Positions 1 through 7,345 of a DNA stretch of 19,250 nucleotides are shown here, one piece after another. The notes under the pieces were generated by a model that searched no databases, was not told where the DNA came from, and was given only the letters and a program-made list of their open reading frames with translations. Position 1 is the stretch's first letter; every line of letters begins with the position of its first letter. The translations under genes were made by a program, and so were the position numbers. The DNA comes from Methylophilaceae bacterium (lineage in GTDB: Bacteria > Pseudomonadota > Gammaproteobacteria > Burkholderiales > Methylophilaceae), in contig JANYIK010000004.1 of the NCBI GenBank assembly GCA_025362115.1, positions 1 to 19,250 on the forward strand, read 5' to 3'.

Positions 1-2705
1 ATCAATTCCGGCAGGGTCTTTTTCACCCGTTCCAGTTCTTCATCCGGGACTTCCAGCACCAGTTCATCGTGCACTTGCATGATGAGTTTGGTGGATAGCT
101 TTTCCGCTTCCAGCCAGCCTTGCACAGCGATCATGGCGAGTTTGATGAGGTCGGCGGCGGTGCCTTGCATGGGGGCGTTGATGGCGGCGCGTTCGGCACC
201 GGCTCGTCGCATGCCATTGGGGCTGTTGATTTCCGGCACCCATAGCCTGCGGCCAAAGTAGGTTTCTACGTAACCTTTGACTTTTGCCGCTTCGCGCGTG
301 TTTTGCATGTACTGGCGCACGCCGGGGTAGCGGGCGAAGTAGCGTTCGATGTAGCTTTGCGCTGCACTGCGTTCGATATTCAGGTTTTGCGCGAGGCCAA
401 ACGCGCTCATGCCATAAATCAGGCCAAAATTAATCACTTTCGCATAGCGGCGCTGTTCGCTATCCACCTGGTCTTTTTCCACGCCAAAAACTTCAGCGGC
501 GGTAGCGCGGTGGATGTCCTCAAAGTTGGCGAAGGCTTGCAGCATGCCTGCATCCTGGGAAAGGTGCGCCATGATGCGTAGCTCGATTTGCGAGTAGTCG
601 GCAGAGACGATATGGTTGCCCGGTGGCGCGATAAAGGCTTCGCGGATGCGGCGGCCTTCCTGTGTTCTGACGGGAATGTTCTGCAAATTGGGGTCGCTGC
701 TGGCTAGCCTGCCGGTAATCGCCACGGCTTGGTTGTAGCTGGTGTGTACGCGCCCAGTCTGCGCGTTAATCATTTTGGGCAGCTTGTCGGTGTAGGTAGA
801 TTTGAGTTTGGCGAGGCCGCGATATTCCAGCAACACTTTGGGGAGTGGGTGGTCGAGTGCCAATTCTTGCAACACGTCTTCATCGGTACTTGGTGCGCCG
901 CTGGGGGTTTTTTTGGTGGGCTTGATACCGAGTTTGCCGAACAGGATTTCTTGTAACTGTTTGGGCGAGCCAAGGTTAAACGGCTGGTCTGCGAGTTCAA
1001 ACGCTTGTTTTTCCAGTGCTATCAGTTTCAGGCCGATTTCGTTGCTCTGTTTGTTGAGCATGGCGCTATCAATCAACACGCCGTTGCGCTCGATGGTGAA
1101 CAGAATCTCCATCGAGGGCATCTCGATTTGGCTGTAGATGAAATCCAGCTTGTCGTCTTTTTGCAATTGCGGGTAGAGGGCTTGATGCAGCTGCAGCGTG
1201 ATGTCCGCGTCTTCCGCCGCGTATTCGGCGGCGACTTCCACCGTCACCTGGTTAAAGCCGACTTGCTTGGCACCTTTTCCCGCGACTTCTTCAAAGCTGA
1301 TAGCTTTCAAACCTAAGTGGCGCATCGCCAAATCGTCCATGCCGTGGCTGCGGTGGCTTTCCAACACGTAGGATTGCAGCAGGGTGTCGTGGGTGATGCC
1401 GTTTAATGCAATACCGTGATTGGCCAGCACGTGTTTATCGTATTTCAGGTTTTGCCCTACTTTTTTCAGTGCAGGGTTTTCCAGCAAGGGCTTGATGCGG
1501 GCTAGGGTGGCTGCGAATGGCAGTTGCGTCGGCGCATCGAAGTAATCATGCGTCAGCGGCAAGTAAGCGGCTTCGCCAGATTCAACCGAGAAGGACATGC
1601 CTACCAGCTTGGCGGTGAGCGGGTCGAGGCTGGTGGTTTCGGTGTCAAAGCAGATGAGTTCGGCGCGTTCTAATTTCGTCAGCCATGTGTTTAACACTTC
1701 TTCAGTGAGGATAGTGGTGTAGTTGCGCGTGGTGTTGGCGGTGGCGAATAGATTGCTGGAGATTTCCCTCTCCCGTCGCTCCGCGCCACCCTCTCCCGCT
1801 TGCGGGAGAGGGGTTGGGGGTGAGGGGATGTTTGTGGCAGGCATGTTCTCAAGCTCACGCTTCCAGCTTTTGAATCCGAAATGGTCGAACAATTCTGCGA
1901 GTTTTGCTTTATCTGCTGGCTGCGGTGCGAGATCGCTTAATTGCTCTTGTGTGCCCACATCGCAGCGGATAGTAATCAGCTCACGCGCGGTGGGTAACCA
2001 AGGCAGCGTTTTGCGCAGGTTTTCGCCGACCACACCGGTGATTTCATCGGCATGCGCCACAATATTTTCTAGCGAACCATATGTGTTAAGCCATTTCACC
2101 GCCGTTTTCGGGCCGACTTTCTCAACTCCCGGCACGTTGTCGGAGGTGTCGCCTACCAGCACCAAATAATCAATCATGCGGTTGGGAGGTACGCCGAATT
2201 TGTTCTGCACGCCAGCAATGTCGAGGATGTCATCGGTTTTTCTAAACGCATCGCGCATGGTGTTGACGACGGTGATGTGCTCATTGACCAGCTGCGTAAT
2301 GTCTTTGTCACCGGTGGAAATGATGGTGCTCATGCCTTCGCGTTCGGCCTGTTTGGCCAATGCGCCAATCACGTCGTCGGCCTCAACGCCGTCTTCCACA
2401 ATCAGCGGCCAGCCCATCGCGCGGATGGTTTCAAACAGAGGTTCAATTTGTACGCGCAGATCATCCGGCATGGCTTGGCGGTTGGCTTTGTATTCGGGGT
2501 AAATGTCGTCGCGGAAGGTTTTGCCCTTGGCATCAAACACGCAAGCGCTATAATCCGAGGGGTAATCCTTATGCAAGCGGCGCAGCATGTTGAGTACGCC
2601 CTGAATTGCGCCGGTGGGTTCATTGGCTTGATTACGCAAATCGGGCATGGCGTGAAAAGCGCGGTAGAGATAGGATGAACCGTCAACCAGCAGTAATTTT
2701 TTCAT
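1..2705 (-). CDS. polA: DNA polymerase I (3' end beyond window)
   Basis: Replicative gap-filling and repair polymerase that removes RNA primers. The reverse strand is open from the ATG at 2703-2705 to the window edge (901 codons), starting MKKLLLVDGSSYLYRAFHAM, typical of the 5'-nuclease domain. The 3'-5' exonuclease motif DTET (D354, E356) is intact, as are the polymerase motifs DYSQIELR (D703) and HDELVLEV (H879). These positions almost equal those of the E. coli enzyme (928 aa), so about 30-45 C-terminal residues lie outside the window. Residues about 293-313, in the linker between 5'-nuclease and 3'-5' exonuclease, are encoded by an in-frame palindromic repeat (see 1767-1827). The gene diverges from the LOG gene with only 16 bp between start codons, and I see no clear Shine-Dalgarno sequence. 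Family identity is certain; effect of the repeat on activity is unknown. Confidence 0.97.
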   Translation of the reverse strand, partial: MKKLLLVDGSSYLYRAFHAMPDLRNQANEPTGAIQGVLNMLRRLHKDYPSDYSACVFDAKGKTFRDDIYPEYKANRQAMPDDLRVQIEPLFETIRAMGWPLIVEDGVEADDVIGALAKQAEREGMSTIISTGDKDITQLVNEHITVVNTMRDAFRKTDDILDIAGVQNKFGVPPNRMIDYLVLVGDTSDNVPGVEKVGPKTAVKWLNTYGSLENIVAHADEITGVVGENLRKTLPWLPTARELITIRCDVGTQEQLSDLAPQPADKAKLAELFDHFGFKSWKRELENMPATNIPSPPTPLPQAGEGGAERREREISSNLFATANTTRNYTTILTEEVLNTWLTKLERAELICFDTETTSLDPLTAKLVGMSFSVESGEAAYLPLTHDYFDAPTQLPFAATLARIKPLLENPALKKVGQNLKYDKHVLANHGIALNGITHDTLLQSYVLESHRSHGMDDLAMRHLGLKAISFEEVAGKGAKQVGFNQVTVEVAAEYAAEDADITLQLHQALYPQLQKDDKLDFIYSQIEMPSMEILFTIERNGVLIDSAMLNKQSNEIGLKLIALEKQAFELADQPFNLGSPKQLQEILFGKLGIKPTKKTPSGAPSTDEDVLQELALDHPLPKVLLEYRGLAKLKSTYTDKLPKMINAQTGRVHTSYNQAVAITGRLASSDPNLQNIPVRTQEGRRIREAFIAPPGNHIVSADYSQIELRIMAHLSQDAGMLQAFANFEDIHRATAAEVFGVEKDQVDSEQRRYAKVINFGLIYGMSAFGLAQNLNIERSAAQSYIERYFARYPGVRQYMQNTREAAKVKGYVETYFGRRLWVPEINSPNGMRRAGAERAAINAPMQGTAADLIKLAMIAVQGWLEAEKLSTKLIMQVHDELVLEVPDEELERVKKTLPEL
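1767..1827 (-). repeat. Intragenic palindromic repeat inside polA
   Basis: Perfect inverted repeat: CCCTCTCCCGC (1789-1799), TT, then GCGGGAGAGGG (1802-1812), followed by the one-sided tail GTTGGGGGTGAGGGG (1813-1827). A second partial arm, CCCTCTCCC, begins at 1767 and is separated from the main stem by a 14-nt GC-rich spacer. Read in the polA frame it encodes a low-complexity run beginning PSPPTPLPQAGEGG, without a stop. It is the same family as the copies at 16712, 17949 and 18348. Confidence 0.9.
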
Positions 2706-2721
2706 TTGAGAACGTCAAAAA

Positions 2722-3450
2722 ATGGCAATAGCAAACAAACTACCCGAAATCAAAGATGCCGAAATGCTGGCACGAGAAACCTCCGCCCGTGAGTCTTGGC
2801 GAGTGTTTGAGATTATGGCAGAGTTTGTCGAATCTACGGAACGCCTGAAAAGCATACGCCCTGCGGTGTCTGTTTTTGGCAGCGCACGCACCCCGGCAGA
2901 TCACCCGTATTACCAGCTTACCGAGGATATTGCGCGTAGGCTTTCTGATGCGGGATTTAGCGTGATGACAGGTGGCGGCCCAGGCCTGATGGAGGCGGGT
3001 AACAAAGGCGCTTATGCTGGAAAATCCCCCAGTGTAGGTTTGAACATTCAACTGCCGCAAGAACAAAATGACAACTCATATCAGGATATCAGCCAGACTT
3101 TCCGCCACTTTTTCACGCGCAAGGTGATGTTCGTCAAATACGCCTCGGCCTATGTGGTGATGCCCGGTGGCTTTGGGACGCTGGATGAGCTGTCAGAGGC
3201 GCTGACGCTGATCCAAACCAGGAAGACGCGCAAGATTCCTATTATCCTGGTGGGGGCGCAGTTCTGGAGCGGTTTGCTGGAATGGTTCACCAAGGTGCTG
3301 GTGACAGAAGGCATGATAGATGCCGATGATATGGATTTGATACAGGTGATAGATGAACCTGGCGAAGTCGTTGCGGCGATATTCAAGCACTATGAAACCA
3401 GCCGATTCGAGCCGACACTGGAAGAACGCGAAATCCAGCTCAATTTGTAA
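2722..3450 (+). CDS. LOG family protein (TIGR00730), putative nucleotide 5'-monophosphate phosphoribohydrolase
   Basis: The LOG ('Lonely guy') fold hydrolyses nucleoside 5'-monophosphates to base plus ribose 5-phosphate; older databases label it 'lysine decarboxylase family'. The 242-residue protein shows the family landmarks in order: VFGSART (51-57), GGGPGLMEAGN (84-94), FTRK (131-134) and the nucleotide-binding signature PGGFGTLDE (148-156). The cytosolic, longer LOG subgroup fits, given about 45 extra N-terminal residues including an ESWRVFEIMAEFVE helix common in proteobacterial members. The start at 2722 is the first ATG after the divergent polA start; no strong ribosome binding site precedes it, so a start at a later ATG cannot be excluded. 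Physiological substrate is unknown; nucleotide salvage is inferred from family knowledge. Confidence 0.9.
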   Translation: MAIANKLPEIKDAEMLARETSARESWRVFEIMAEFVESTERLKSIRPAVSVFGSARTPADHPYYQLTEDIARRLSDAGFSVMTGGGPGLMEAGNKGAYAGKSPSVGLNIQLPQEQNDNSYQDISQTFRHFFTRKVMFVKYASAYVVMPGGFGTLDELSEALTLIQTRKTRKIPIILVGAQFWSGLLEWFTKVLVTEGMIDADDMDLIQVIDEPGEVVAAIFKHYETSRFEPTLEEREIQLNL

Positions 3451-3577
3451 AAATTTTCTACGTCGTCATTCCGGCGGAGGCCGGAATCCAGTCAAATATC
3501 AATGGAATGAGATGAAACGATGCTGGCTTTAACTGGCTAGTCTGGATTCCCGCCTACGCGGGAATGACGGAAAATTT
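3451..3577. repeat. NIME-like palindromic element with two dRS3-type ends
   Basis: Two short palindromes in inverted arrangement flank a 58-nt core. The left one is ATTCCGGC/GCCGGAAT (3468-3487). The right one is ATTCCCGC/GCGGGAAT (3546-3565), which fits the Neisseria dRS3 consensus ATTCCC-N8-GGGAAT exactly. Longer complementarity joins the ends: GTCATTCC (3465-3472) with GGAATGAC (3561-3568), and GGAATCCAG (3483-3491) with CTGGATTCC (3542-3550). AAATTTTC (3451-3458) and GAAAATTT (3570-3577) form the outermost arms. No ORF is seen in it. A single-palindrome relative is present at 14753-14780. Confidence 0.85.
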
Positions 3578-3603
3578 AGTAAGTTTGGAGTTTTATTGGA
3601 CCC

Positions 3604-4998
3604 ATGAAACCACAAAGACCACCCAGCCCAGCCGAAATCCAGCATTTCAATCAAGGCATCAACTTAGCCAATGCCAACAGGCTTGAAGAAGCCATCGCTT
3701 GCTATCAAAAAGCCATCGCGCTCAACCCGAATTTTACCGTGGCTTTATATAATCTAGGCACGTCTTTGCAAGCATTGATGCGCTTGGACGAGGCGGCGAA
3801 TGCGTATCGCAAAGTGTTGGCGCTAGACCCTGGTTTCTTTGAAGCACACGGCAATCTGGGCATGGTGTTGCAGCTGCAAGGCAAGCTGATTGATGCGATT
3901 GCCAGTTATCGCAAAACGCTGGCCATTAACCCTAACGATGCGCTGGGACACTACAACCTCGCCACCGCTTTGCGTAACCAAGGCAAGCTGGAGGAAGCCA
4001 TTGCCAGCTACGTTTGTGCTATTACCTTATTCCCCAATTACGTGGATGCCTACGCCAATATGGGTGAAGCGTTGTTTGATTTTGGCAAACCAGATGAGGC
4101 GGTGGCGAACTACAGGCAAGCCTTGGCAATCGCGCCGGACAACGCCGCAGCCAACTATAAAATGGGTATATTTTTGTACGACGCGGGCGAGTTGAGTGCG
4201 GCAATTCCACACTTTCAACGCTCGAAAATGGCGGATTGGCGCGAGCGTAGCTTGTATTGCTTGTACAAGACCGAGCAGTACGATGCATTTAAGCAAGGCT
4301 TGCAATTGCTGATGGCGGAGAAGAATCTCTCGCCATTTTTGGCGACTTTATCTACGCACTACGCCACCAATTTTGGCGAAACAGATGCCTATGATTTCTG
4401 CAAGAATCCTTTGGATTTTGTCTATCACAACAACATCACGCCTTTGTCGCAAGCCGGTAGCAGCTTGTTGAGCGACTTGCTGCGTGACATCAATTTTGCC
4501 GAAATCGCCAGGCGCAAACAGGGGCGGCTGCACTATGGTATCCAGTCTTCCGGCAATCTTTTCAGGCGCCCAGAAACGTCGTTCAAAACGCTGGCAGCCT
4601 TAATTACGCTGGAGGTGGAGAAATATCGCGCACGCTTTGCCGGGCAGGATTGCGAGCTAATGAAGTCATTTCCCGACCAGATTGAATTCAGCAGCTCCTG
4701 GTACGTAAAGATGAGCAGCGGTGGGCATTTGACCTCGCACATCCACGAAGAGGGCTGGTTGAGCGGCTCGGTCTATTTAGCGATTCCACAACTTAAAACT
4801 GGCGCGCATGATGGAAGCATCGAGTTCAGCACGCATGGCGACAACTATCCGCAAAAACACCAGAATTTCCCAGTACAGGCTATCGCGCCGGTGGTGGGCG
4901 ACATCGTACTGTTTCCGTCATCACTGTTTCACCGCACCATTTCCTTCAACTCAAATGAAGAGCGAATTTGTGTCGCTTTCGACATTAAGCCAGCATAG
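3604..4998 (+). CDS. TPR protein with C-terminal 2OG-Fe(II) oxygenase-like domain
   Basis: The 464-residue protein begins with about six 34-residue tetratricopeptide repeats (roughly residues 12-208), with the usual A/G-x-x-L and P-N/D-x spacing. These suggest a protein-binding superhelix. A linker follows, then a C-terminal domain resembling the 2OG-FeII_Oxy_5 family: HLTSHIHEEGWLSGSVYL (375-392), a G-D-I-V-L-F-P-S-S strand (432-440), H443 and R454 in an ERICVAFDIKP ending. H379 or H381 and H443 are candidate iron ligands, and R454 the candidate 2-oxoglutarate-binding arginine. There is no signal peptide, so cytoplasmic. This combination is known in proteobacteria, often without a defined substrate; hydroxylation of a protein or small molecule held by the TPRs is inference. 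It sits between the repeat element and the DUF2782-thrB group, which elsewhere adjoins polA directly, so it may be an insertion into an older block. Confidence 0.85.
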   Translation: MKPQRPPSPAEIQHFNQGINLANANRLEEAIACYQKAIALNPNFTVALYNLGTSLQALMRLDEAANAYRKVLALDPGFFEAHGNLGMVLQLQGKLIDAIASYRKTLAINPNDALGHYNLATALRNQGKLEEAIASYVCAITLFPNYVDAYANMGEALFDFGKPDEAVANYRQALAIAPDNAAANYKMGIFLYDAGELSAAIPHFQRSKMADWRERSLYCLYKTEQYDAFKQGLQLLMAEKNLSPFLATLSTHYATNFGETDAYDFCKNPLDFVYHNNITPLSQAGSSLLSDLLRDINFAEIARRKQGRLHYGIQSSGNLFRRPETSFKTLAALITLEVEKYRARFAGQDCELMKSFPDQIEFSSSWYVKMSSGGHLTSHIHEEGWLSGSVYLAIPQLKTGAHDGSIEFSTHGDNYPQKHQNFPVQAIAPVVGDIVLFPSSLFHRTISFNSNEERICVAFDIKPA

Positions 4999-5016
4999 CT
5001 TGTTACTGCTGCTTCC

Positions 5017-5025
5017 TGCTACAAT
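5017..5025 (+). promoter_or_regulatory. Candidate extended -10 promoter for DUF2782-thrB
   Basis: TGCTACAAT at 5017-5025 matches an extended -10 (TGnTAnnnT) and lies 34 bp before the DUF2782 start, just after the TPR-oxygenase stop. No good -35 is visible at 17-bp spacing. This is a pattern match only. Confidence 0.35.
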
Positions 5026-5058
5026 TAACCTATCAAATCCTTCATCTGTGAGGCCGTC

Positions 5059-5388
5059 ATGAAACGCCTGTTTTTTATTTTGCTGTTGACACCCTTATTT
5101 ACCTTGGCAGCGCCACCTCCGCCGAATTTGGAGGAGCTGCCAGAACCGCCGCCAGCGCCAGCTGGCTATGACGAAAGCGTAGATGCGCCAGAAATTACCA
5201 TTATCAAAAAAGGCGAAGATACGGTGGAGGAGTACCGGATGGGTGGCGAGTTGTACATGCAAAAAGTCACCCCGCCGCATGGCGTACCTTATTATCTGGT
5301 GAAAGAGTCAGTAGATGGCGGCTGGGCCAAGATGGATGGCCCAGGCGATAGAATTGCCGTACCGCAATGGGTAATTTTTCGTTTCTAA
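5059..5388 (+). CDS. DUF2782 domain periplasmic protein
   Basis: Small exported protein of 109 residues. Residues 1-17 (MKRLFFILLLTPLFTLA) form a signal peptide with cleavage expected before the proline-rich APPPPNLEELPEPPPAPAG stretch. The conserved DUF2782 core follows: EITIIKKGEDTVEEYRMGGELYMQKVTP, a YYLVKESVDGGW strand and the ending VPQWVIFRF. The function is unknown. In many beta- and gammaproteobacteria this family lies beside polA and/or thrB, and the same neighbourhood is seen here. A GAGG Shine-Dalgarno sequence precedes the ATG by a suitable distance. A terminator-like hairpin follows directly. Confidence 0.85.
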   Translation: MKRLFFILLLTPLFTLAAPPPPNLEELPEPPPAPAGYDESVDAPEITIIKKGEDTVEEYRMGGELYMQKVTPPHGVPYYLVKESVDGGWAKMDGPGDRIAVPQWVIFRF

Positions 5389-5401
5389 TTTAATGAGTAG
5401 G

Positions 5402-5425
5402 GAGCTTTTCATAAGCTCTTTTTTT
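5402..5425 (+). terminator. Intrinsic terminator / attenuator just before thrB
   Basis: GAGCTT (5402-5407), a 5-nt loop and AAGCTC (5413-5418) form a stem followed directly by seven T (5419-5425). Its last T is only 4 nt before the thrB ATG at 5430, and its left arm overlaps the only Shine-Dalgarno-like sequence nearby (GGGAG, 5400-5404). Confidence 0.7.
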
Positions 5426-5429
5426 CCGT

Positions 5430-6356
5430 ATGTCCGTTTTTACCACTGTCACGCTGGATGACCTGCAAGCATGGCTTAAACACTACCCGACGGTAGGTGC
5501 TGTGCAAGAGCTTAAAGGCATTGCCGCTGGCATCACCAACACCAATTATTTCGTTATCACTGAACAGGCACGCTACGTGTTGACCCTGTTTGAACATCAC
5601 GGTGCAGCAGAGCTACCCTATTTTTTGAACCTGATGGCACATCTGGCGACGCATGGTATCGCCTGTCCTGCGCCGGTGGCAAACAGTGACGGACAGTTTT
5701 TGGGCGAGTTGAATGGCAAGCCCGCTGCGCTGGTGAGTTGTTTGCGCGGCAAGGATATTGAACACCCTAGCCCAGACCATTGCACGCAAGTGGGTGATTT
5801 TCTGGCGCAGTTACATCTTGCAGGGCTGTCTTATCCAGCTACTATGCAAGATACGCGTGGTCCGCAGTGGTGTGCCGCCACTGCCAAAAAGGTCATGCCA
5901 CACTTGGATGCGACCGGGAAAAAATTGTTGCAAAACGAGTTGGAGTATCAGGCGAAATTCCGCGACATAGATATTCCGCGCGGAGTGATTCATGCGGATT
6001 TGTTTCGTGATAACGTGTTGTTTGATGCTGGAAAATTGAGTGGCGCGATTGATTTTTACTACGCCTGCAACGATGCCTTGGCGTATGATTTGGCCATTAC
6101 CGTGAATGACTGGTGTGTGGATGGCGAAGGGGAATTAGATAACACACGCCTGCAAGCGATGATGTCGGCCTATCAAGCGGTGCGTCCGCTGACTCCGCAA
6201 GAATTACAAGCATGGCCTGTGATGTTACGCGCTGGGGCATTGCGTTTTTGGTTGTCGCGTCTGCATGATCTGCATTTTCCCATCGCAGGTGAAATGACTC
6301 ACGCTAAAGATCCGCAGCATTTTAGGCTGGTGCTGGAAGCGCGGATTGCTGCTTAA
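5430..6356 (+). CDS. thrB: Homoserine kinase (ThrB, type II, APH-like fold)
   Basis: Phosphorylates L-homoserine with ATP to O-phosphohomoserine, the penultimate step of threonine synthesis. The 308-residue protein is of the aminoglycoside-phosphotransferase-like type found in beta- and some gammaproteobacteria, not the GHMP-kinase type of E. coli. The N-terminus MSVFTTVTLDDLQAWLKHY is typical and supports the start at 5430. The kinase catalytic loop is GVIHADLFRDNVLF (D190, N195), and the DFG-equivalent aspartate is D208 in GAIDFYYACND. There is no Shine-Dalgarno sequence at normal distance, because a terminator-like hairpin fills that space (5402-5425). This suggests attenuated, coupled or atypical initiation. 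It is followed after 17 bp by the BPSS1780-family gene. Confidence 0.95.
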   Translation: MSVFTTVTLDDLQAWLKHYPTVGAVQELKGIAAGITNTNYFVITEQARYVLTLFEHHGAAELPYFLNLMAHLATHGIACPAPVANSDGQFLGELNGKPAALVSCLRGKDIEHPSPDHCTQVGDFLAQLHLAGLSYPATMQDTRGPQWCAATAKKVMPHLDATGKKLLQNELEYQAKFRDIDIPRGVIHADLFRDNVLFDAGKLSGAIDFYYACNDALAYDLAITVNDWCVDGEGELDNTRLQAMMSAYQAVRPLTPQELQAWPVMLRAGALRFWLSRLHDLHFPIAGEMTHAKDPQHFRLVLEARIAA

Positions 6357-6373
6357 AAATTGGAGAAAAAACT

Positions 6374-7120
6374 ATGGAAATTAGAAGTGTAGACGCAGGC
6401 AATGGTTGGTACTGGATACGTGACGGTTTTGCGCTGTTTAAGCAGAGCCCTGTGATTTGGATAGCACTGTTTTTAATCTACTTGCTTATTGGTGTGGTGC
6501 TGACCTTCATACCTATGGTGGGTTCTATAGTGTTGAATCTGTTGGCACCTGTGTTCATAGCAGGATTTATGCTGGGTTGCCGCGCGCTGGAAAATGGTGA
6601 GGAGCTGGAAATCAATCACCTGTTCATTGGCTTTAAGCAAAACACCTCGCAATTAATCACGGTGGGAGGGCTTTATTTGGCAGGGGTCATTGTGATTGCA
6701 GGTATCACCTTCATATTTACCGGCGGCAGCTTGCTGACCGCCATGGGCGCGCATCAGCACGACATTGAACACGCTGGAGCGGTAGCCTTAGCGGCGGGTG
6801 GCGGGATGATGTTTGCCGCGCTGTTTATCTTGGCGGCGTTGGTACCACTGATGATGGCCTACTGGTTTGCACCCATTCTGGTGGTGTTTTACGACATGAA
6901 GGCGAAAGACGCAATGAAAACCAGTTTTGACGCCTGTATGAAAAACGTCATGCCGTTTTTGGTGTATAGCTTGATTTCTATGGGCTTGATCTTTCTGGCA
7001 GCTATTCCTTTTGGTTTAGGGCTATTTGTGCTGATCCCCACCATGACGGCCTCGCTGTATGCCAGCTATAAGGATATTTTTAATCCACCACCAGTGGCGG
7101 GTGGTGAGATTGCTATGTAG
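6374..7120 (+). CDS. BPSS1780 family membrane protein
   Basis: Integral inner-membrane protein of 248 residues. An amphipathic N-terminus (MEIRSVDAGNGWYWIRDGFALFKQSP) typical of the family is followed by about five or six hydrophobic segments, near residues 27-50, 52-68, 94-117, 140-170 and 193-232, and a short cytoplasmic tail. The function is unknown; no catalytic motif is visible. The gene lies 17 bp behind thrB with GGAG upstream of its ATG, so it is probably cotranscribed with thrB. This pairing is common in betaproteobacteria. Weak hairpins follow at 7148-7196. Confidence 0.85.
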   Translation: MEIRSVDAGNGWYWIRDGFALFKQSPVIWIALFLIYLLIGVVLTFIPMVGSIVLNLLAPVFIAGFMLGCRALENGEELEINHLFIGFKQNTSQLITVGGLYLAGVIVIAGITFIFTGGSLLTAMGAHQHDIEHAGAVALAAGGGMMFAALFILAALVPLMMAYWFAPILVVFYDMKAKDAMKTSFDACMKNVMPFLVYSLISMGLIFLAAIPFGLGLFVLIPTMTASLYASYKDIFNPPPVAGGEIAM

Positions 7121-7147
7121 GTTATTTAGTACGACTTTATCATCTCT

Positions 7148-7196
7148 CTAGTGCTTTCTTGTCTAGCACTGTCTTATTTACGCCTATTCTGGCGTA
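7148..7196 (+). terminator. Possible terminator region behind the thrB operon
   Basis: Two hairpins lie in tandem: AGTGCT/AGCACT (7150-7155 with 7165-7170), followed by a T-rich stretch, and TACGCC/GGCGTA (7179-7184 with 7191-7196). T-runs are short, so termination may be inefficient. Confidence 0.4.
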
Positions 7197-7231
7197 GCCA
7201 TTAGAAACAACAGTGAAGCTTTAATTGTTTC

Positions 7232-7258
7232 TCAAGTTTCCCCGAAATATACCGATGC
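7232..7258 (+). promoter_or_regulatory. Sigma-28 (FliA) promoter of the flagellin gene
   Basis: TCAAGTTT (7232-7239), 11 nt, then ACCGATGC (7251-7258). The -35 matches the TCAAGTTT form seen in late flagellar promoters, the spacing is the canonical 11, and the -10 shares CCGAT with the GCCGATAA consensus. Transcription would begin near 7265, giving a leader of about 80 nt. Confidence 0.8.
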
Positions 7259-7278
7259 CCTAGCTTAAGGTGTGGAGC

Positions 7279-7299
7279 AACTGCCAAAAACGGGCAGTT
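7279..7299 (+). promoter_or_regulatory. Leader hairpin in flagellin mRNA
   Basis: AACTGCC (7279-7285) and GGCAGTT (7293-7299) form a perfect 7-bp stem with an A-rich 7-nt loop about 15 nt after the predicted transcript start. A role in mRNA stability or translational control is inference. Confidence 0.5.
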
Positions 7300-7345
7300 A
7301 ATTTTCAATGGGTGGAACTTAAGGATGAATTTAAGAAGAAACTAA

